Below are positions 55,665-64,000 of a stretch of DNA of 64,000 bases, in pieces. Under the pieces are notes generated by a model, which saw nothing but the letters and a program-made list of their open reading frames with translations, ran no database searches and had not been told where the DNA came from. The position numbers and the translations under genes were made by a program. This DNA comes from Halomonas sp. BDJS001 (lineage in GTDB: Bacteria; Pseudomonadota; Gammaproteobacteria; Pseudomonadales; Halomonadaceae), in assembly GCF_026104355.1 (NCBI RefSeq), contig NZ_CP110535.1, positions 992,001-1,056,000 of the forward strand, given 5' to 3'. How positions within the stretch are numbered: position 1 is the stretch's first letter; every line of letters begins with the position of its first letter.

Positions 55665-55810
55665 GGTGATACTCCTTGATGATTACTCTATTAAGGCTGC
55701 GGGTTATCCACCCAATGTGGCGCTATGCAAGTAAAGAACCTTGTGTGATCTCGCCGGTATGAGGGTTACGTTAAGCCTTATCGCCTTTGGATCCCTCTAT
55801 TAACCATATG

Positions 55811-55828
55811 TTGTATTACATCATACAA
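55811..55828. promoter_or_regulatory. Palindromic operator-like site before NIPSNAP gene
   Basis: TTGTATTACATCATACAA; its reverse complement TTGTATGATGTAATACAA shares its first 12 bases with the 18-mers of promoters A-C. The arms TTGTAT/ATACAA are perfectly symmetric. Confidence 0.7.
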
Positions 55829-55931
55829 TACTGCAACAAAAAGCATGCACCGATTGCGTCATAAGCAAGGGGAATAAAAGGTATATGAGACCGTAATGTT
55901 GATGGGCTGATTTTTATCAAAGTGCTACTTT

Positions 55932-56010
55932 AACTTTGGTTTAGTTTTCGTTAGTCATGCTTGCTTGGCACAATAATAAGGCCTATTTTTTCTTGTATGA
56001 TGTGTTGTAT
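55932..56010 (+). promoter_or_regulatory. Aldarate promoter D (two-part element) before gntR
   Basis: AACTTTGGTTTA at 55932, TGCTTGC at 55958 and TTGTATGATGTGTTGTAT at 55993. The spacing from TTTGG to TTGTA is 58 bases here, 60 in promoters A to C; TTTGG to TGCTTGC is 23, as in A and B. Confidence 0.68.
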
Positions 56011-56115
56011 CTAGCATGAGAAAATATTCGTCATTACTCGTGATGGCATTAAAAATAGAAAACAGGCTGCCTGGGGTCATTCAGAAGCCGTTTATTGGCA
56101 CTTCCAAGACCTAGG

Positions 56116-56133
56116 TTGTACGATATAATACAA
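56116..56133. promoter_or_regulatory. Palindromic operator-like site before gntR start
   Basis: TTGTACGATATAATACAA, 28 bases before the regulator start and differing in two bases from the operator form TTGTATGATGTAATACAA. It is well placed for autorepression. Confidence 0.7.
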
Positions 56134-56160
56134 CTTGGATATTAATGAAGGATAGCTTCC

Positions 56161-56916
56161 ATGGTCAAAACCAGCGCAGCGGCATCTGCCCTAAAACCGC
56201 TTCAAATAAGTAAAGTGACACAGCAGGGAAGCTTGTCCGTGCACGTGGCCGACCAGTTGGAAGCGTTGATCACGCAGGGCAAAGTCGCGGTAGGAGAGAA
56301 GCTGCCTACAGAGAACAGTCTGTGTGACTCCTTTGGCGTTAGCCGCACTGTGATCCGTGAAGCGATTACCCATCTTAAGTCTCTGGGGCTGGTGGAAACC
56401 CGGCGAGGCGTAGGCACATCCGTGCTGCGCTCTTCCACAGTAGAAGCGCGTCCTGCAGAACGCATTAACCCCACTACTGTGGAAGATATCTTGCACCTGC
56501 TAGAACTGCGGCTAACCTTAGAGCCAGCGGCGGCGGAACTGGCCGCCTTACGCCACGACGATGAAGATCGTCAGCGGCTGGAGGCGCAGCACCTTGCCTT
56601 TAGTACTGCCTATACTGCAAAAACCCAAGCCCGTGAAGAGGATTATCTGTTTCACTTTGCGATTGCCACGGCGACCAAAAATCCCTTTTTCCAATCTTTT
56701 TACAAGCAGTGGAGCCAGAGCGTGATTCCCCGCGCCAAGCTGCTGAGTATTGATATTAACCCGATCTCTTCAGAGCGCTATTTAGAGCGAGTTCAGGAAG
56801 AACACACTTACATTCTCGAAGCTATTCTTTCTCGTGATGCTCAAGCGGCCCGCGAAACCATGTACCAGCACCTTAATCGGGCGCGCAATACCTACGCCCA
56901 GTATCGCGACCAGTAG
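56161..56916 (+). CDS. GntR-family (FadR/FCD) regulator of the aldarate locus
   Basis: 251 residues. The winged helix-turn-helix (about 20-90: [39 protein letters not shown]) is followed by an FCD domain with [18 protein letters not shown] and the acidic/His ligand-site region [16 protein letters not shown]. FadR-type proteins of this kind usually bind TTGTA-like inverted repeats, and such repeats stand in front of this gene and of the three aldarate operons. It is thus the likely common repressor, with an aldarate or 2-keto product as inducer. A 13-bp direct duplication (TATCGCGACCAGT) overlaps its stop region. Confidence 0.92.
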   Translation: MVKTSAAASALKPLQISKVTQQGSLSVHVADQLEALITQGKVAVGEKLPTENSLCDSFGVSRTVIREAITHLKSLGLVETRRGVGTSVLRSSTVEARPAERINPTTVEDILHLLELRLTLEPAAAELAALRHDDEDRQRLEAQHLAFSTAYTAKTQAREEDYLFHFAIATATKNPFFQSFYKQWSQSVIPRAKLLSIDINPISSERYLERVQEEHTYILEAILSRDAQAARETMYQHLNRARNTYAQYRDQ

Positions 56917-56974
56917 TACAGCGACGATGAATATCGCGACCAGTGATACCACTGACCCATATAAGGAGCAACAT

Positions 56975-58549
56975 ATGACGATTCGAGGCGAAATGTTGAT
57001 CGGTGATCAAGCAGTGACCGGCACCCAAGCCAATATTCAAGCGGTTAACCCTGCCACCGGCGAAAAACTAGAGCCTGTCTATATTGGCGGCAGTCGAGCC
57101 CATGTTGAACAAGCCTGTGAGCTAGCTGAAACGGCCTATGCCATCTACCGCGAAACGTCTCTTGAAGAGCGCGCTACGTTTTTAGAAACCATCGCCAGTG
57201 AAATAGAAGCGATTGGTAGTGAGCTGATTGAGCGCGCCATGGCTGAAACGGGCCTGCCCCAGGCACGCATTGAAGGCGAGCGAGGCAGAACCTGCGGTCA
57301 GCTGCGACTGTTCGCATCAGTGGTGCGTGCCGGTGAATGGCTTGATGTACGCATCGACCCGGCCATGCCGGATCGTCAACCGCTGCCGCGTGCTGACCTG
57401 CGTCAGCGCCATATCGCTCTGGGGCCTGTCGCTGTATTCGGCGCCAGCAATTTCCCACTAGCATTTTCGGTTGCGGGGGGTGATACCGCTTCGGCCCTAG
57501 CGGCTGGCTGCCCGGTAGTGGTAAAAGGCCACTCTGCACACCCAGGCACTTCCGAGCTTGTTGGTAAGGCGATTCAAAAAGCCGTGAAAGCCTGCCAGTT
57601 ACCAGAAGGCGTATTCTCGCTACTGTTTGGTGCCGGTAACGAAATTGGCCAGGCGCTGGTCGATGACCCTCGCATTCAAGCGGTTGGTTTCACCGGTTCA
57701 CGCAGTGGTGGTACAGCGCTGATGAAAACTGCCCAAGCACGCCCCCAGCCGATCCCGGTCTACGCTGAGATGAGCAGCATTAACCCCGTCTTCTTGCTAC
57801 CGGCAGCCCTTAAAGCTCGTGGTAAAGCGCTGGGTGAAGCCTTTGTGGGTTCTCTCAATATGGGCGCAGGCCAGTTCTGCACCAATCCTGGCCTGGTGAT
57901 TGCGGAAAAAGGCCCTGAGTTGAATGCCTTTATTGAGGCGGCACGAGGTGCCGTGGAAGCCAGCGGCGCGCAGACAATGCTGACGCCGGGTATTCACCGT
58001 GCCTATCAAGAGGGCGTAGCCAGCCTGAGCAGTGCCGACAAGGTGCGTGAACTTGCCCGTGGCCAGACGGGCAGCGACTATCAGTGCCAAACGGGCTTGT
58101 TTGCCGCTTCAGCGAGCGATTTCCTCGCATCTGAAGCGTTGCAAGCGGAAGTGTTCGGTGCCAGCTCGTTGATTATTGAGTGCGAAGATGCGGCGGAAGT
58201 AAAGCGTGTTGCTGAACAGCTTGAGGGTCAGCTTACCGCTACATTGCATATGGACGACGCCGATTTGGATGCCGCTAAAGCGTTACTGCCTACCTTAGAG
58301 CGTAAAGCTGGGCGTATCCTCGCCAACGGTTGGCCTACGGGTGTCGAAGTGTGCCATGCCATGGTGCACGGCGGGCCGTTCCCGGCTACGTCCGATTCGC
58401 GCACGACCTCTGTGGGTTCGGCGGCCATTCACCGCTTCCTACGGCCGGTATGTTACCAGTCCCTGCCAGAAGGCTTGCTGCCGGATGCCCTTAAAGAGGG
58501 CAACCCGCTTAAAGTATCGCGGTTAGTTGACGGCAAACGCGAGCTGTAA
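56975..58549 (+). CDS. 2-oxoglutarate semialdehyde (2,5-dioxovalerate) dehydrogenase
   Basis: About 524 residues, NADP-type aldehyde dehydrogenase of the KGSADH subfamily (EC 1.2.1.26), which is longer than ordinary aldehyde dehydrogenases. Marks include [20 protein letters not shown] near residue 152, [17 protein letters not shown] near 235, the catalytic Glu in [13 protein letters not shown] and the Cys in [12 protein letters not shown] near 300. It oxidises the KdgD product to 2-oxoglutarate and so ends the aldarate pathway in the TCA cycle. The start ATG at 56975 has AAGGAG 7 bases upstream; a longer frame that overlaps gntR is not plausible. A terminator follows. Confidence 0.93.
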   Translation: MTIRGEMLIGDQAVTGTQANIQAVNPATGEKLEPVYIGGSRAHVEQACELAETAYAIYRETSLEERATFLETIASEIEAIGSELIERAMAETGLPQARIEGERGRTCGQLRLFASVVRAGEWLDVRIDPAMPDRQPLPRADLRQRHIALGPVAVFGASNFPLAFSVAGGDTASALAAGCPVVVKGHSAHPGTSELVGKAIQKAVKACQLPEGVFSLLFGAGNEIGQALVDDPRIQAVGFTGSRSGGTALMKTAQARPQPIPVYAEMSSINPVFLLPAALKARGKALGEAFVGSLNMGAGQFCTNPGLVIAEKGPELNAFIEAARGAVEASGAQTMLTPGIHRAYQEGVASLSSADKVRELARGQTGSDYQCQTGLFAASASDFLASEALQAEVFGASSLIIECEDAAEVKRVAEQLEGQLTATLHMDDADLDAAKALLPTLERKAGRILANGWPTGVEVCHAMVHGGPFPATSDSRTTSVGSAAIHRFLRPVCYQSLPEGLLPDALKEGNPLKVSRLVDGKREL

Positions 58550-58583
58550 TTAACGGGTGGTTACTCTAAATAATTGTATTTTT

Positions 58584-58608
58584 AGCGGCCTTCGGGCCGC
58601 TTTTTTTA
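58584..58608 (+). terminator. Intrinsic terminator after semialdehyde dehydrogenase
   Basis: AGCGGCC-TTCG-GGCCGCT followed by a run of T. The stable TTCG tetraloop makes this a strong site. Confidence 0.95.
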
Positions 58609-58650
58609 TGCGCTATGCTTGGGGGCTAATTCAAAAACTGTCTAGACTTA

Positions 58651-58680
58651 TTGGCAGGGTTCTAACCCCTAGTGAGCCAA
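58651..58680. promoter_or_regulatory. Nested inverted repeat in leader of AGCS gene
   Basis: Outer arms TTGGC and GCCAA enclose inner arms GGGTT and AACCC. It lies 66-95 bases before the symporter start. It may be an operator or a leader structure; I do not recognise a known riboswitch. Confidence 0.35.
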
Positions 58681-58745
58681 CTTAGCACGTCGGGTCAGGG
58701 CAAATACTCACGTGTCAACAAGAAACCAATTGGAGAGGCATGCCC

Positions 58746-60236
58746 ATGGAGACCCTTGAACTACTCATTGCCCCCCTGCGCGATGGTCTCTATGCCATCA
58801 TGATGCCGGTCAGTAACTTTATCTGGAGTTATATTCTTGTCTATCTGCTACTAGGCGCTGGCCTGCTGTTTACCATTATGACGCGAGGTATGCAGTTCCG
58901 TCTGTTCAGGCATATGGCGTATGTGACATTCAGTGCACGCGGCGCCGGGGATGGCATTAGTGGCTTTCAGGCATTTGCCACCTCCATGGCGGCGCGGGTT
59001 GGCACCGGTAACCTAGCCGGGGTGGCTCTGGCGCTGTGGATTGGTGGGCCAGGGGCAATTTTCTGGATGTGGGTGACAGCGCTGGTGGGTTTCGCCACGG
59101 CGTTTATCGAATCGACCCTGGCCCAGGTCTATAAGCATCGTAATGAAGATGGCGTATTTCGTGGCGGGCCAGCCTACTACATTGAACGCTGCCTGGGGTG
59201 GCGCTGGCTCGGCGCGCTGTTCGCGGTATTTCTGATCATTGCTTACGGCTTAGCGTTTAACGCCGCCCAGTCCAACACCATCGCGCAGGGTATGAACGGC
59301 GCCTTTGGCATACCCAATTGGCTCACCGGCGTGGTGATTGCCATTCTGGCAGGCTCGGTGATTTATGGCGGCCTCAAATCGGTGGCGCGCACCGCCGAAA
59401 AGATCGTCCCGGCAATGGCGATTGCCTATCTGCTCGTTGCGCTATGGATCCTGTTGACTAATTTGCCAGCAGTGCCCGATATGCTCTCGCTGATAGTGAT
59501 GAGCGCCTTTGGCCTTGGCCCTGCGGTGGGTGGTGCTGCGGGCTACGCGATTAAAGCGGCGATGGAGAATGGCGTCAAGCGCGGCCTGTTTTCCAATGAG
59601 GCGGGCATGGGGTCAACGCCTAATGCGGCGGCCCAAGCGACGGTCAAACACCCGGCAGCCCAGGGGTTAGTGCAGTCATTTGGGGTATTCGTCGATACCA
59701 TCGTGATCTGTAGCTGTACGGCGGTTGTGATTCTGCTTTCCGGGGTTTATGAGCGACTGATGTCGGAGTCGCCGGGCGACAGCATCGAAGGTATTCAGCT
59801 CACCCAGGATGCCATGGTCGATCACTTAGGTGGTTTTGGGGAAATATTTATCGCCCTGGCGATTCTGTTTTTTGCCTTTACGTCTATCTTGGCCAACTTC
59901 TCGTTCTCGTCGGTGAATATCGAATTTCTGTTCCGCCGCCACGCCAGGAAAGCGGTCAGCGTGTTAAAGGTGATTATTATCGCCATGGTGCTGTTAGGTT
60001 CGGTCGCGGAGCTAAGCGTGGTCTGGGACTTTGCCGACTTGGCTATGGGGCTAATGGCGACCACTAACTTATTTGCCATTCTGATCATGGGGCCGATTGC
60101 TGTCGCCGTGCTAAAAGATTATGAGCGCCAGCGCCGCGACGGTATTAAAGAGCCGATATTTGATCCAGCCATTCTTAAACGCCCTGAACTGGTGGATGCA
60201 GATGTGTGGCCAGTGAAAGAGGCAAAAGAACAGTAA
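58746..60236 (+). CDS. Alanine/glycine:cation symporter (AGCS family)
   Basis: About 496 residues with roughly ten to eleven membrane helices. The AGCS marks are FATSMAARVGTGNLAGVALAL near residue 80, GGPAYYIERCLGWRW near 140 and RGLFSNEAGMGSTPNAAA near 280. It takes up alanine, glycine or a related neutral amino acid with Na+ or H+. Two starts are possible: ATG at 58746 with AGAGG 7 bases upstream, or ATG at 58740, two codons earlier. It converges on the MocR-type regulator gene with only 4 bases between stop codons. Confidence 0.93.
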   Translation: METLELLIAPLRDGLYAIMMPVSNFIWSYILVYLLLGAGLLFTIMTRGMQFRLFRHMAYVTFSARGAGDGISGFQAFATSMAARVGTGNLAGVALALWIGGPGAIFWMWVTALVGFATAFIESTLAQVYKHRNEDGVFRGGPAYYIERCLGWRWLGALFAVFLIIAYGLAFNAAQSNTIAQGMNGAFGIPNWLTGVVIAILAGSVIYGGLKSVARTAEKIVPAMAIAYLLVALWILLTNLPAVPDMLSLIVMSAFGLGPAVGGAAGYAIKAAMENGVKRGLFSNEAGMGSTPNAAAQATVKHPAAQGLVQSFGVFVDTIVICSCTAVVILLSGVYERLMSESPGDSIEGIQLTQDAMVDHLGGFGEIFIALAILFFAFTSILANFSFSSVNIEFLFRRHARKAVSVLKVIIIAMVLLGSVAELSVVWDFADLAMGLMATTNLFAILIMGPIAVAVLKDYERQRRDGIKEPIFDPAILKRPELVDADVWPVKEAKEQ

Positions 60237-60240
60237 GTAT

Positions 60241-61629
60241 TTAACGCGCTGCTTCAATAAACGCTTTCGCCCTTGGGTCTTGTATATAGGCAACGTTGAG
60301 CCGGAGCCAGGGCGTTGGCTGGTGATCGGCAAAAAACAGATGCCCCGGCGATAGCGTGATTTCCCACCGGCTAGCCAGTTCACTCAGGGTTTCAGGGGGG
60401 ATAGCTGCAGGTGGTTTTGCCCACACAAACATCCCACCTGTCGGTTGGGTATATACCTCCCAGCCGGCATTTTTAAGCATCGTTAGTGCCATCGCCATTT
60501 GACTAGCGAGCTTGATGCGCAGCCGTTCGGTCAGCTTTCGGTAGCTGCCGTTTTGCAGCAGAGTGGTGACCACCTGTTCGGCAAACCGCGAAGCGGAAAT
60601 GCTGGTCAACATCTTGATATCTACAAGGCGCTGTACCCAAGCCACGGGCGTGGCGACAAAGCCGACTCGCAGTGAAGAGGAGAGGCTTTTCGAAAAGCTG
60701 CCCAGATAGAACACACGGTTTAACCCATCTAGTGTGGCCAGGCGGGTAGTGGGAGTGTGTTGAAAATCCGCGTAGATATCATCTTCAATAATCTGAAAAT
60801 CGTGTAGCTCGGCGAGCTGTAGCACTCGGTGCGCCACTGCTGGAGTGAGCGTGCTACCTGTAGGATTTTGAAAAACGCTGTTGATGTAGAACAGCTTCGG
60901 GCGATGCTGGGCCAACAAGGTTTCCAATTGCTCGATATCAGGCCCATCGGCTAATCGTGGCACGCCAATTATGCGGATTCGCTGTAAGTGCAGCAGGCCG
61001 AACAGGTTGTAATAGCCAGGTGATTCCACGAAGACCACGTCGCCAGGCTCAAGCAACATCCGCACCAGTAGATCCAGCGAGTGGCTGCCGCCGCCGGTCA
61101 TTATGATCTGCTGGGCGTCCGCAGTAATCGCCAGTGGGCGCAGGCGTTCCTGGATTAAACCGCGCAACTCCTGCGGCCCTTGAGGAGTGCTGTACTCGAA
61201 AATTCCCGAACGGCTTTTACGCGCCACTTGGCGAATGGCGTGAGTTAGGTCGTCGCCTTCTCGCCAGTCGCTGGGCAGCCAGCCGCAGCCAAGCTTGAGC
61301 GTGTGCTCATTGGCACTGAAAAGCCCCCATAGCCCGTTGGTGACCTCTTGCAAACCGTTAGCGCCTACCGGGTTCGACACCAATACTTCTGCGCTATCCG
61401 CCACATAAAAACCTGAACCGGGTCGTGAGCGCACTAAGCCAGAAGCGACAAGCCGTTCGTAGGCTTCAATCACCGCATTACGGCTGATGTGGTGAGTGGC
61501 GGCTAAGCGGCGAATAGAGGGTAAACGACGGCCACCACCAGCCCCGTGTGCTGCAATCCAGGCGCGCATCCCCTTTTCGAGCTGCTGAGCGATGGGAGTC
61601 GCAGAGTGGCGATTAACCTCTAGCTTCAT
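60241..61629 (-). CDS. MocR-type regulator (GntR helix-turn-helix fused to aminotransferase)
   Basis: 462 residues. The N-terminal winged helix-turn-helix (about 10-78: LPSIRRLAATHHISRNAVIEA, RSRPGSGFYVA) is joined to a type-I aminotransferase-like domain with the PLP lysine in LGSFSKSLSSSLRVGF near residue 310. Proteins of this class sense PLP, amino acids or their derivatives and control one nearby gene. Here the candidates are the divergent MFS gene (start 61767) and the convergent AGCS gene. The 137-base divergent region upstream has no clear operator that I could identify. Confidence 0.93.
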   Translation of the reverse strand: MKLEVNRHSATPIAQQLEKGMRAWIAAHGAGGGRRLPSIRRLAATHHISRNAVIEAYERLVASGLVRSRPGSGFYVADSAEVLVSNPVGANGLQEVTNGLWGLFSANEHTLKLGCGWLPSDWREGDDLTHAIRQVARKSRSGIFEYSTPQGPQELRGLIQERLRPLAITADAQQIIMTGGGSHSLDLLVRMLLEPGDVVFVESPGYYNLFGLLHLQRIRIIGVPRLADGPDIEQLETLLAQHRPKLFYINSVFQNPTGSTLTPAVAHRVLQLAELHDFQIIEDDIYADFQHTPTTRLATLDGLNRVFYLGSFSKSLSSSLRVGFVATPVAWVQRLVDIKMLTSISASRFAEQVVTTLLQNGSYRKLTERLRIKLASQMAMALTMLKNAGWEVYTQPTGGMFVWAKPPAAIPPETLSELASRWEITLSPGHLFFADHQPTPWLRLNVAYIQDPRAKAFIEAAR

Positions 61630-61766
61630 AACGTGCCCTGTTGTTTTTAACTGTTCGCTAAAAGGGTGGAACAGTGTTTGAAAAGTGGTGGTGAAGTGTA
61701 CCTTACCGCTGCCCGGTAAGCGTGCGAGCTTAGCGGTTCAACGACTCGCTTATTTAGGACTTTGCT

Positions 61767-62936
61767 ATGAACCGCGCTGCTACTCCAAGGATCAATACAA
61801 AAAGCGCCGCCTGCCTGGCGTTTGCGCTATGTACGATTACCACGGCGGTTAATTTACAGGCGCCACTTTACGATGCGCTGGCGGCGCAGGATAGCTTGGG
61901 CGTTGGCGCCACCAGCATCGCTTTTGCCTGCTATGTAGTGGGCATTATACCGGTGTTGCTGGGGTTAAACGGCTTGGCCGGTCGGGTAGGGCGCAAGCCA
62001 TTAATAATGACTGCACTGCTGTTATGTCTCTTGGCGACCGGGATCACCCTGATAGCGCCCGGTTTGCTGGCGCTGGGTGTTGCTCGCTTTCTGCTGGGTA
62101 TTAGTACGGGGTTAACGTCTGCGGTGGCTCCCGCTTATATGCAGATGCTGTTGGGTGGGCAGGATAACCGTGTGGCGACTAACTACGTAACGGCCAGTAC
62201 CGCGCTCGGGTTCGGGCTAGGGGCTGCGGTGACTAGCCTGTTTGTTTTCCACACCCCAAGCGTATCGCCACCCAGCCTGTGGATTTATTTGGTTACTGCT
62301 TCGCTAGCGCTGGTGGTGGTCACCACGCTTAAGGATCGTGCACCGAGCACCACGAAAAACCCTATGCTACGTTTGCCCAGCTATCCCCGTGGGGCTATCT
62401 CCTATGGGTTGGCGATTTTGTTGGCCTGGGCGTTAGTGGGGTTGGTGATCGCGATCCTGCCTTCGGCATTAAGCCAACACGGTTTATCCGCCTGGAGCGG
62501 CTTCGCCACCTTCGGCATTTGCAGCTGTGGGGTGCTTTTTCAGCCCTGGGCGAGAAGGCTGGCGCCGCGTAGCGCTACTCAACTGGGGCTGGTGATTTTG
62601 CCGATTGCCTATGGGTCGATCGCCTGGGGCGCTATTCACGGCAATCTTGTGGCGGTGCTGCTGGGTACGGTGGCTGCAAGCAGCGCTTGCTATGGGTTTA
62701 TCTACCTGGGGGGATTAAGCGGCGTGTTGGCGATTGCAGATGCTTCGGCTAGCCGACAAACCACCCAAGCCAGCGCGGGCTATTTTCTGATGGCCTATCT
62801 GGGCTTCAGTATCCCGGTGATCACTACCGGGGTGCTGATAGATGGCGTAGGGCATGCATTGGCATTAACGCTGTTTGGCCTTGCGCTACTGGGGGGCGTG
62901 ATCGCCACGCTAGTCCTATTGCGCAAGGCTCGGTAA
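61767..62936 (+). CDS. MFS transporter
   Basis: 389 residues with twelve predicted membrane helices. The loop 2-3 motif GLAGRVGRKPLIMTALLL near residue 70 is the major facilitator signature, and ARFLLGISTGLTSAVAPAY in helix 4 is typical of drug or metabolite efflux. The substrate is unknown. It is divergent from the MocR-type regulator, which may control it. It is convergent with the cation diffusion facilitator gene, 14 bases between stops. Confidence 0.9.
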   Translation: MNRAATPRINTKSAACLAFALCTITTAVNLQAPLYDALAAQDSLGVGATSIAFACYVVGIIPVLLGLNGLAGRVGRKPLIMTALLLCLLATGITLIAPGLLALGVARFLLGISTGLTSAVAPAYMQMLLGGQDNRVATNYVTASTALGFGLGAAVTSLFVFHTPSVSPPSLWIYLVTASLALVVVTTLKDRAPSTTKNPMLRLPSYPRGAISYGLAILLAWALVGLVIAILPSALSQHGLSAWSGFATFGICSCGVLFQPWARRLAPRSATQLGLVILPIAYGSIAWGAIHGNLVAVLLGTVAASSACYGFIYLGGLSGVLAIADASASRQTTQASAGYFLMAYLGFSIPVITTGVLIDGVGHALALTLFGLALLGGVIATLVLLRKAR

Positions 62937-62950
62937 TCTGGATAGAGGGT

Positions 62951-63904
62951 CTAGGGTTGTTTCTCTACCAATAGTCCACAGGAGGGCGCTGCCCATCGGG
63001 TGTCGGCAGTAAACACCACGTCACACACTACGGGAGAGTAGTAGCGGCGCACCTCGTCATCGACTCGCGCCCGGAGTAAATCCTGGGTGGAGACCGAAAC
63101 ATCGGATTGATCCGGCAGTACCACATGCACCATCACATAGAGCAGGCGCCCAGGGCGAACCATGCGCACGCGCACTTCTTGGGTCTCGGTAGCCGCCAGG
63201 GCGTTCGCCACGGCTTGGCGAACGGGTATCGCGATAGCCTCTTCCGGCGTTTTGTTAAGCAGCTCCTTCAATGCTTGAGAGGCCATTCGCACCGGTACAC
63301 CCAAGCAGAGCACCACCACCGCAATGACCAGCACCGAATCCACGTAGGGCAGAACCGTCTGCCAGCCCAAGCGTTCAAACAGCATCACCAGGCAGAAGGC
63401 GGCGAGTACAGCGGCAGAGATAACGCTATTGACCAGCCAGTTGAGTTTATCTGCCGCTACCAATGGGCTGCTCACATGGCGCTGACTGCGGTGCATCACC
63501 CAGGCGGTAAGTGAACAAGCCGCAGTGGCGAATAGCGCGTACAGCACCGCCAAGCCTGCCGCTATCTCACGGCCCCCGGTGAGTAGGGCGGCAATGGCAT
63601 CGACCAAGGCAAAAATAGACACGCCTAAAATCAGCAGCCCTTTGCACAGATTCACCAGCGACTCAAAGTAGCTATAGCCGAACGGATAGGATTCGCTATC
63701 GGGGCGGCTAGCCAGTTTGCTCACCTTGATCGTGACCAGGGCAACGCTGAAATAGATCAGATTGAAAAGCCCATCCAGCAAGATCGCTTGGGAGTTGGAG
63801 GCGAGTGTGGCTACGATGCCTGCACAACCAATCAGCAGCGCCATAAAGGCTGAGAATGCCAAAGTGCTTGATTCTGTCTTCACGAAGTTTTTTCCAGTGT
63901 ACAT
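62951..63904 (-). CDS. Cation diffusion facilitator (CDF) family transporter
   Basis: About 317 residues with six membrane helices and a C-terminal cytoplasmic domain. LASNSQAILLDGLFNLIYF is the metal-site helix 2 region. The paired site in helix 5 reads AADKLNWLVNS, an unusual variant of the HxxxD arrangement of zinc exporters (K-N instead of H-D-type residues), which may alter metal preference. The start is uncertain: ATG at 63904, a TTG at 63946 or a GTG at 63883 are all possible, and none has a strong ribosome site. Bases 63947-64000 show nothing further. Confidence 0.85.
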   Translation of the reverse strand: MYTGKNFVKTESSTLAFSAFMALLIGCAGIVATLASNSQAILLDGLFNLIYFSVALVTIKVSKLASRPDSESYPFGYSYFESLVNLCKGLLILGVSIFALVDAIAALLTGGREIAAGLAVLYALFATAACSLTAWVMHRSQRHVSSPLVAADKLNWLVNSVISAAVLAAFCLVMLFERLGWQTVLPYVDSVLVIAVVVLCLGVPVRMASQALKELLNKTPEEAIAIPVRQAVANALAATETQEVRVRMVRPGRLLYVMVHVVLPDQSDVSVSTQDLLRARVDDEVRRYYSPVVCDVVFTADTRWAAPSCGLLVEKQP

Positions 63905-64000
63905 AGTCAAAATAGCCAGTAAGCATAGCAACTTCGTCGGTCTCAATGTCAGCGTCTTTGCGAGTTTTTGCTGTCAATTTGATGAGTTTCCAATGCTCTT

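Larger units (their letters stand above)
55665..56160. promoter_or_regulatory. 496-base regulatory region between NIPSNAP gene and gntR
   Basis: No gene was found. It holds three operator-like 18-mers (55811, 55993, 56116) and the ACTTTGG element of promoter D. Elsewhere it is AT-rich. Confidence 0.7.

Noticed and set aside
56834..56974. Longer N-terminus for the semialdehyde dehydrogenase
   Set aside because: It would overlap the gntR end by 83 bases and lacks aldehyde dehydrogenase similarity; a strong ribosome site precedes the ATG at 56975.
58609..58739. Glycine riboswitch before the AGCS gene
   Set aside because: AGCS genes are often preceded by one, but the conserved glycine-aptamer core sequences are not present here.
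63708..63977. Minus-strand frame of 89 codons at the window end
   Set aside because: It overlaps the CDF transporter in another frame on the same strand; the CDF frame has the family pattern.

Overview
The window looks like chromosomal DNA of a moderately GC-rich gammaproteobacterium, most probably Halomonas or a close relative. That is an inference from gene content: a PvdA/IucB-type hydroxamate siderophore locus, TRAP and tripartite tricarboxylate (TTT) transporters, and SpeG, LtaE and AGCS proteins close to gammaproteobacterial forms. No rRNA, tRNA, CRISPR array, transposase or integrase was seen.

Region 1 (1-19831) is an iron-acquisition locus. It holds the 3' end of a nonribosomal peptide synthetase (A-PCP-E/C-A-PCP-TE), a FhuD-like ferric-siderophore binding protein, a TonB-dependent receptor, an operon for N-hydroxylation and N-acylation of ornithine plus an esterase, a siderophore-interacting reductase coupled to a cytochrome b561, a double-length FhuB permease, and two SyrD/PvdE-type peptide exporters. 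The product is probably a peptidic hydroxamate siderophore carrying acyl-hydroxyornithine. The FhuC-type ATPase is not in the window.

Region 2 (20072-32557) begins with a LysE/ArgO exporter and ends with L-threonine aldolase. Between them is a divergent hexuronate block: TRAP transporter, GH31 glycosidase, beta-glucuronidase, uronate isomerase, mannonate dehydratase and a GntR regulator. The block is bracketed by an exact 26-bp direct repeat, and a decayed threonine aldolase 3' end lies at its left edge. This suggests that about 10.9 kb was inserted between two formerly tail-to-tail genes.

Region 3 (32686-37263) is housekeeping-like: an FAD amine oxidase, spermidine acetyltransferase, a lipoprotein M48 protease and a metallophosphoesterase. 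The roughly 1.1-kb space between the last two holds a decayed speG copy and two paralogous small genes (38 and 37 codons) that appear unannotatable by length cut-offs. Each has its own Shine-Dalgarno sequence and intrinsic terminator.

Region 4 (37336-58608) is a large aldarate (glucarate/galactarate) catabolic locus. It has two glucarate dehydratases, galactarate dehydratase, 5-dehydro-4-deoxyglucarate dehydratase and 2-oxoglutarate semialdehyde dehydrogenase, giving a complete route from both aldarates to 2-oxoglutarate. It also has a DlgD-like reductase, three complete TTT transporters, a TPP enzyme, a NIPSNAP protein and a GntR/FCD regulator. Four promoters share a two-part architecture: an ACTTTGG element, then 58-60 bp downstream an 18-bp operator-like motif beginning TTGTATGATGT. 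This points to one regulon controlled by the local GntR protein.

Region 5 (58740-63904) has an AGCS amino-acid symporter, a MocR-type regulator, an MFS transporter and a cation diffusion facilitator.
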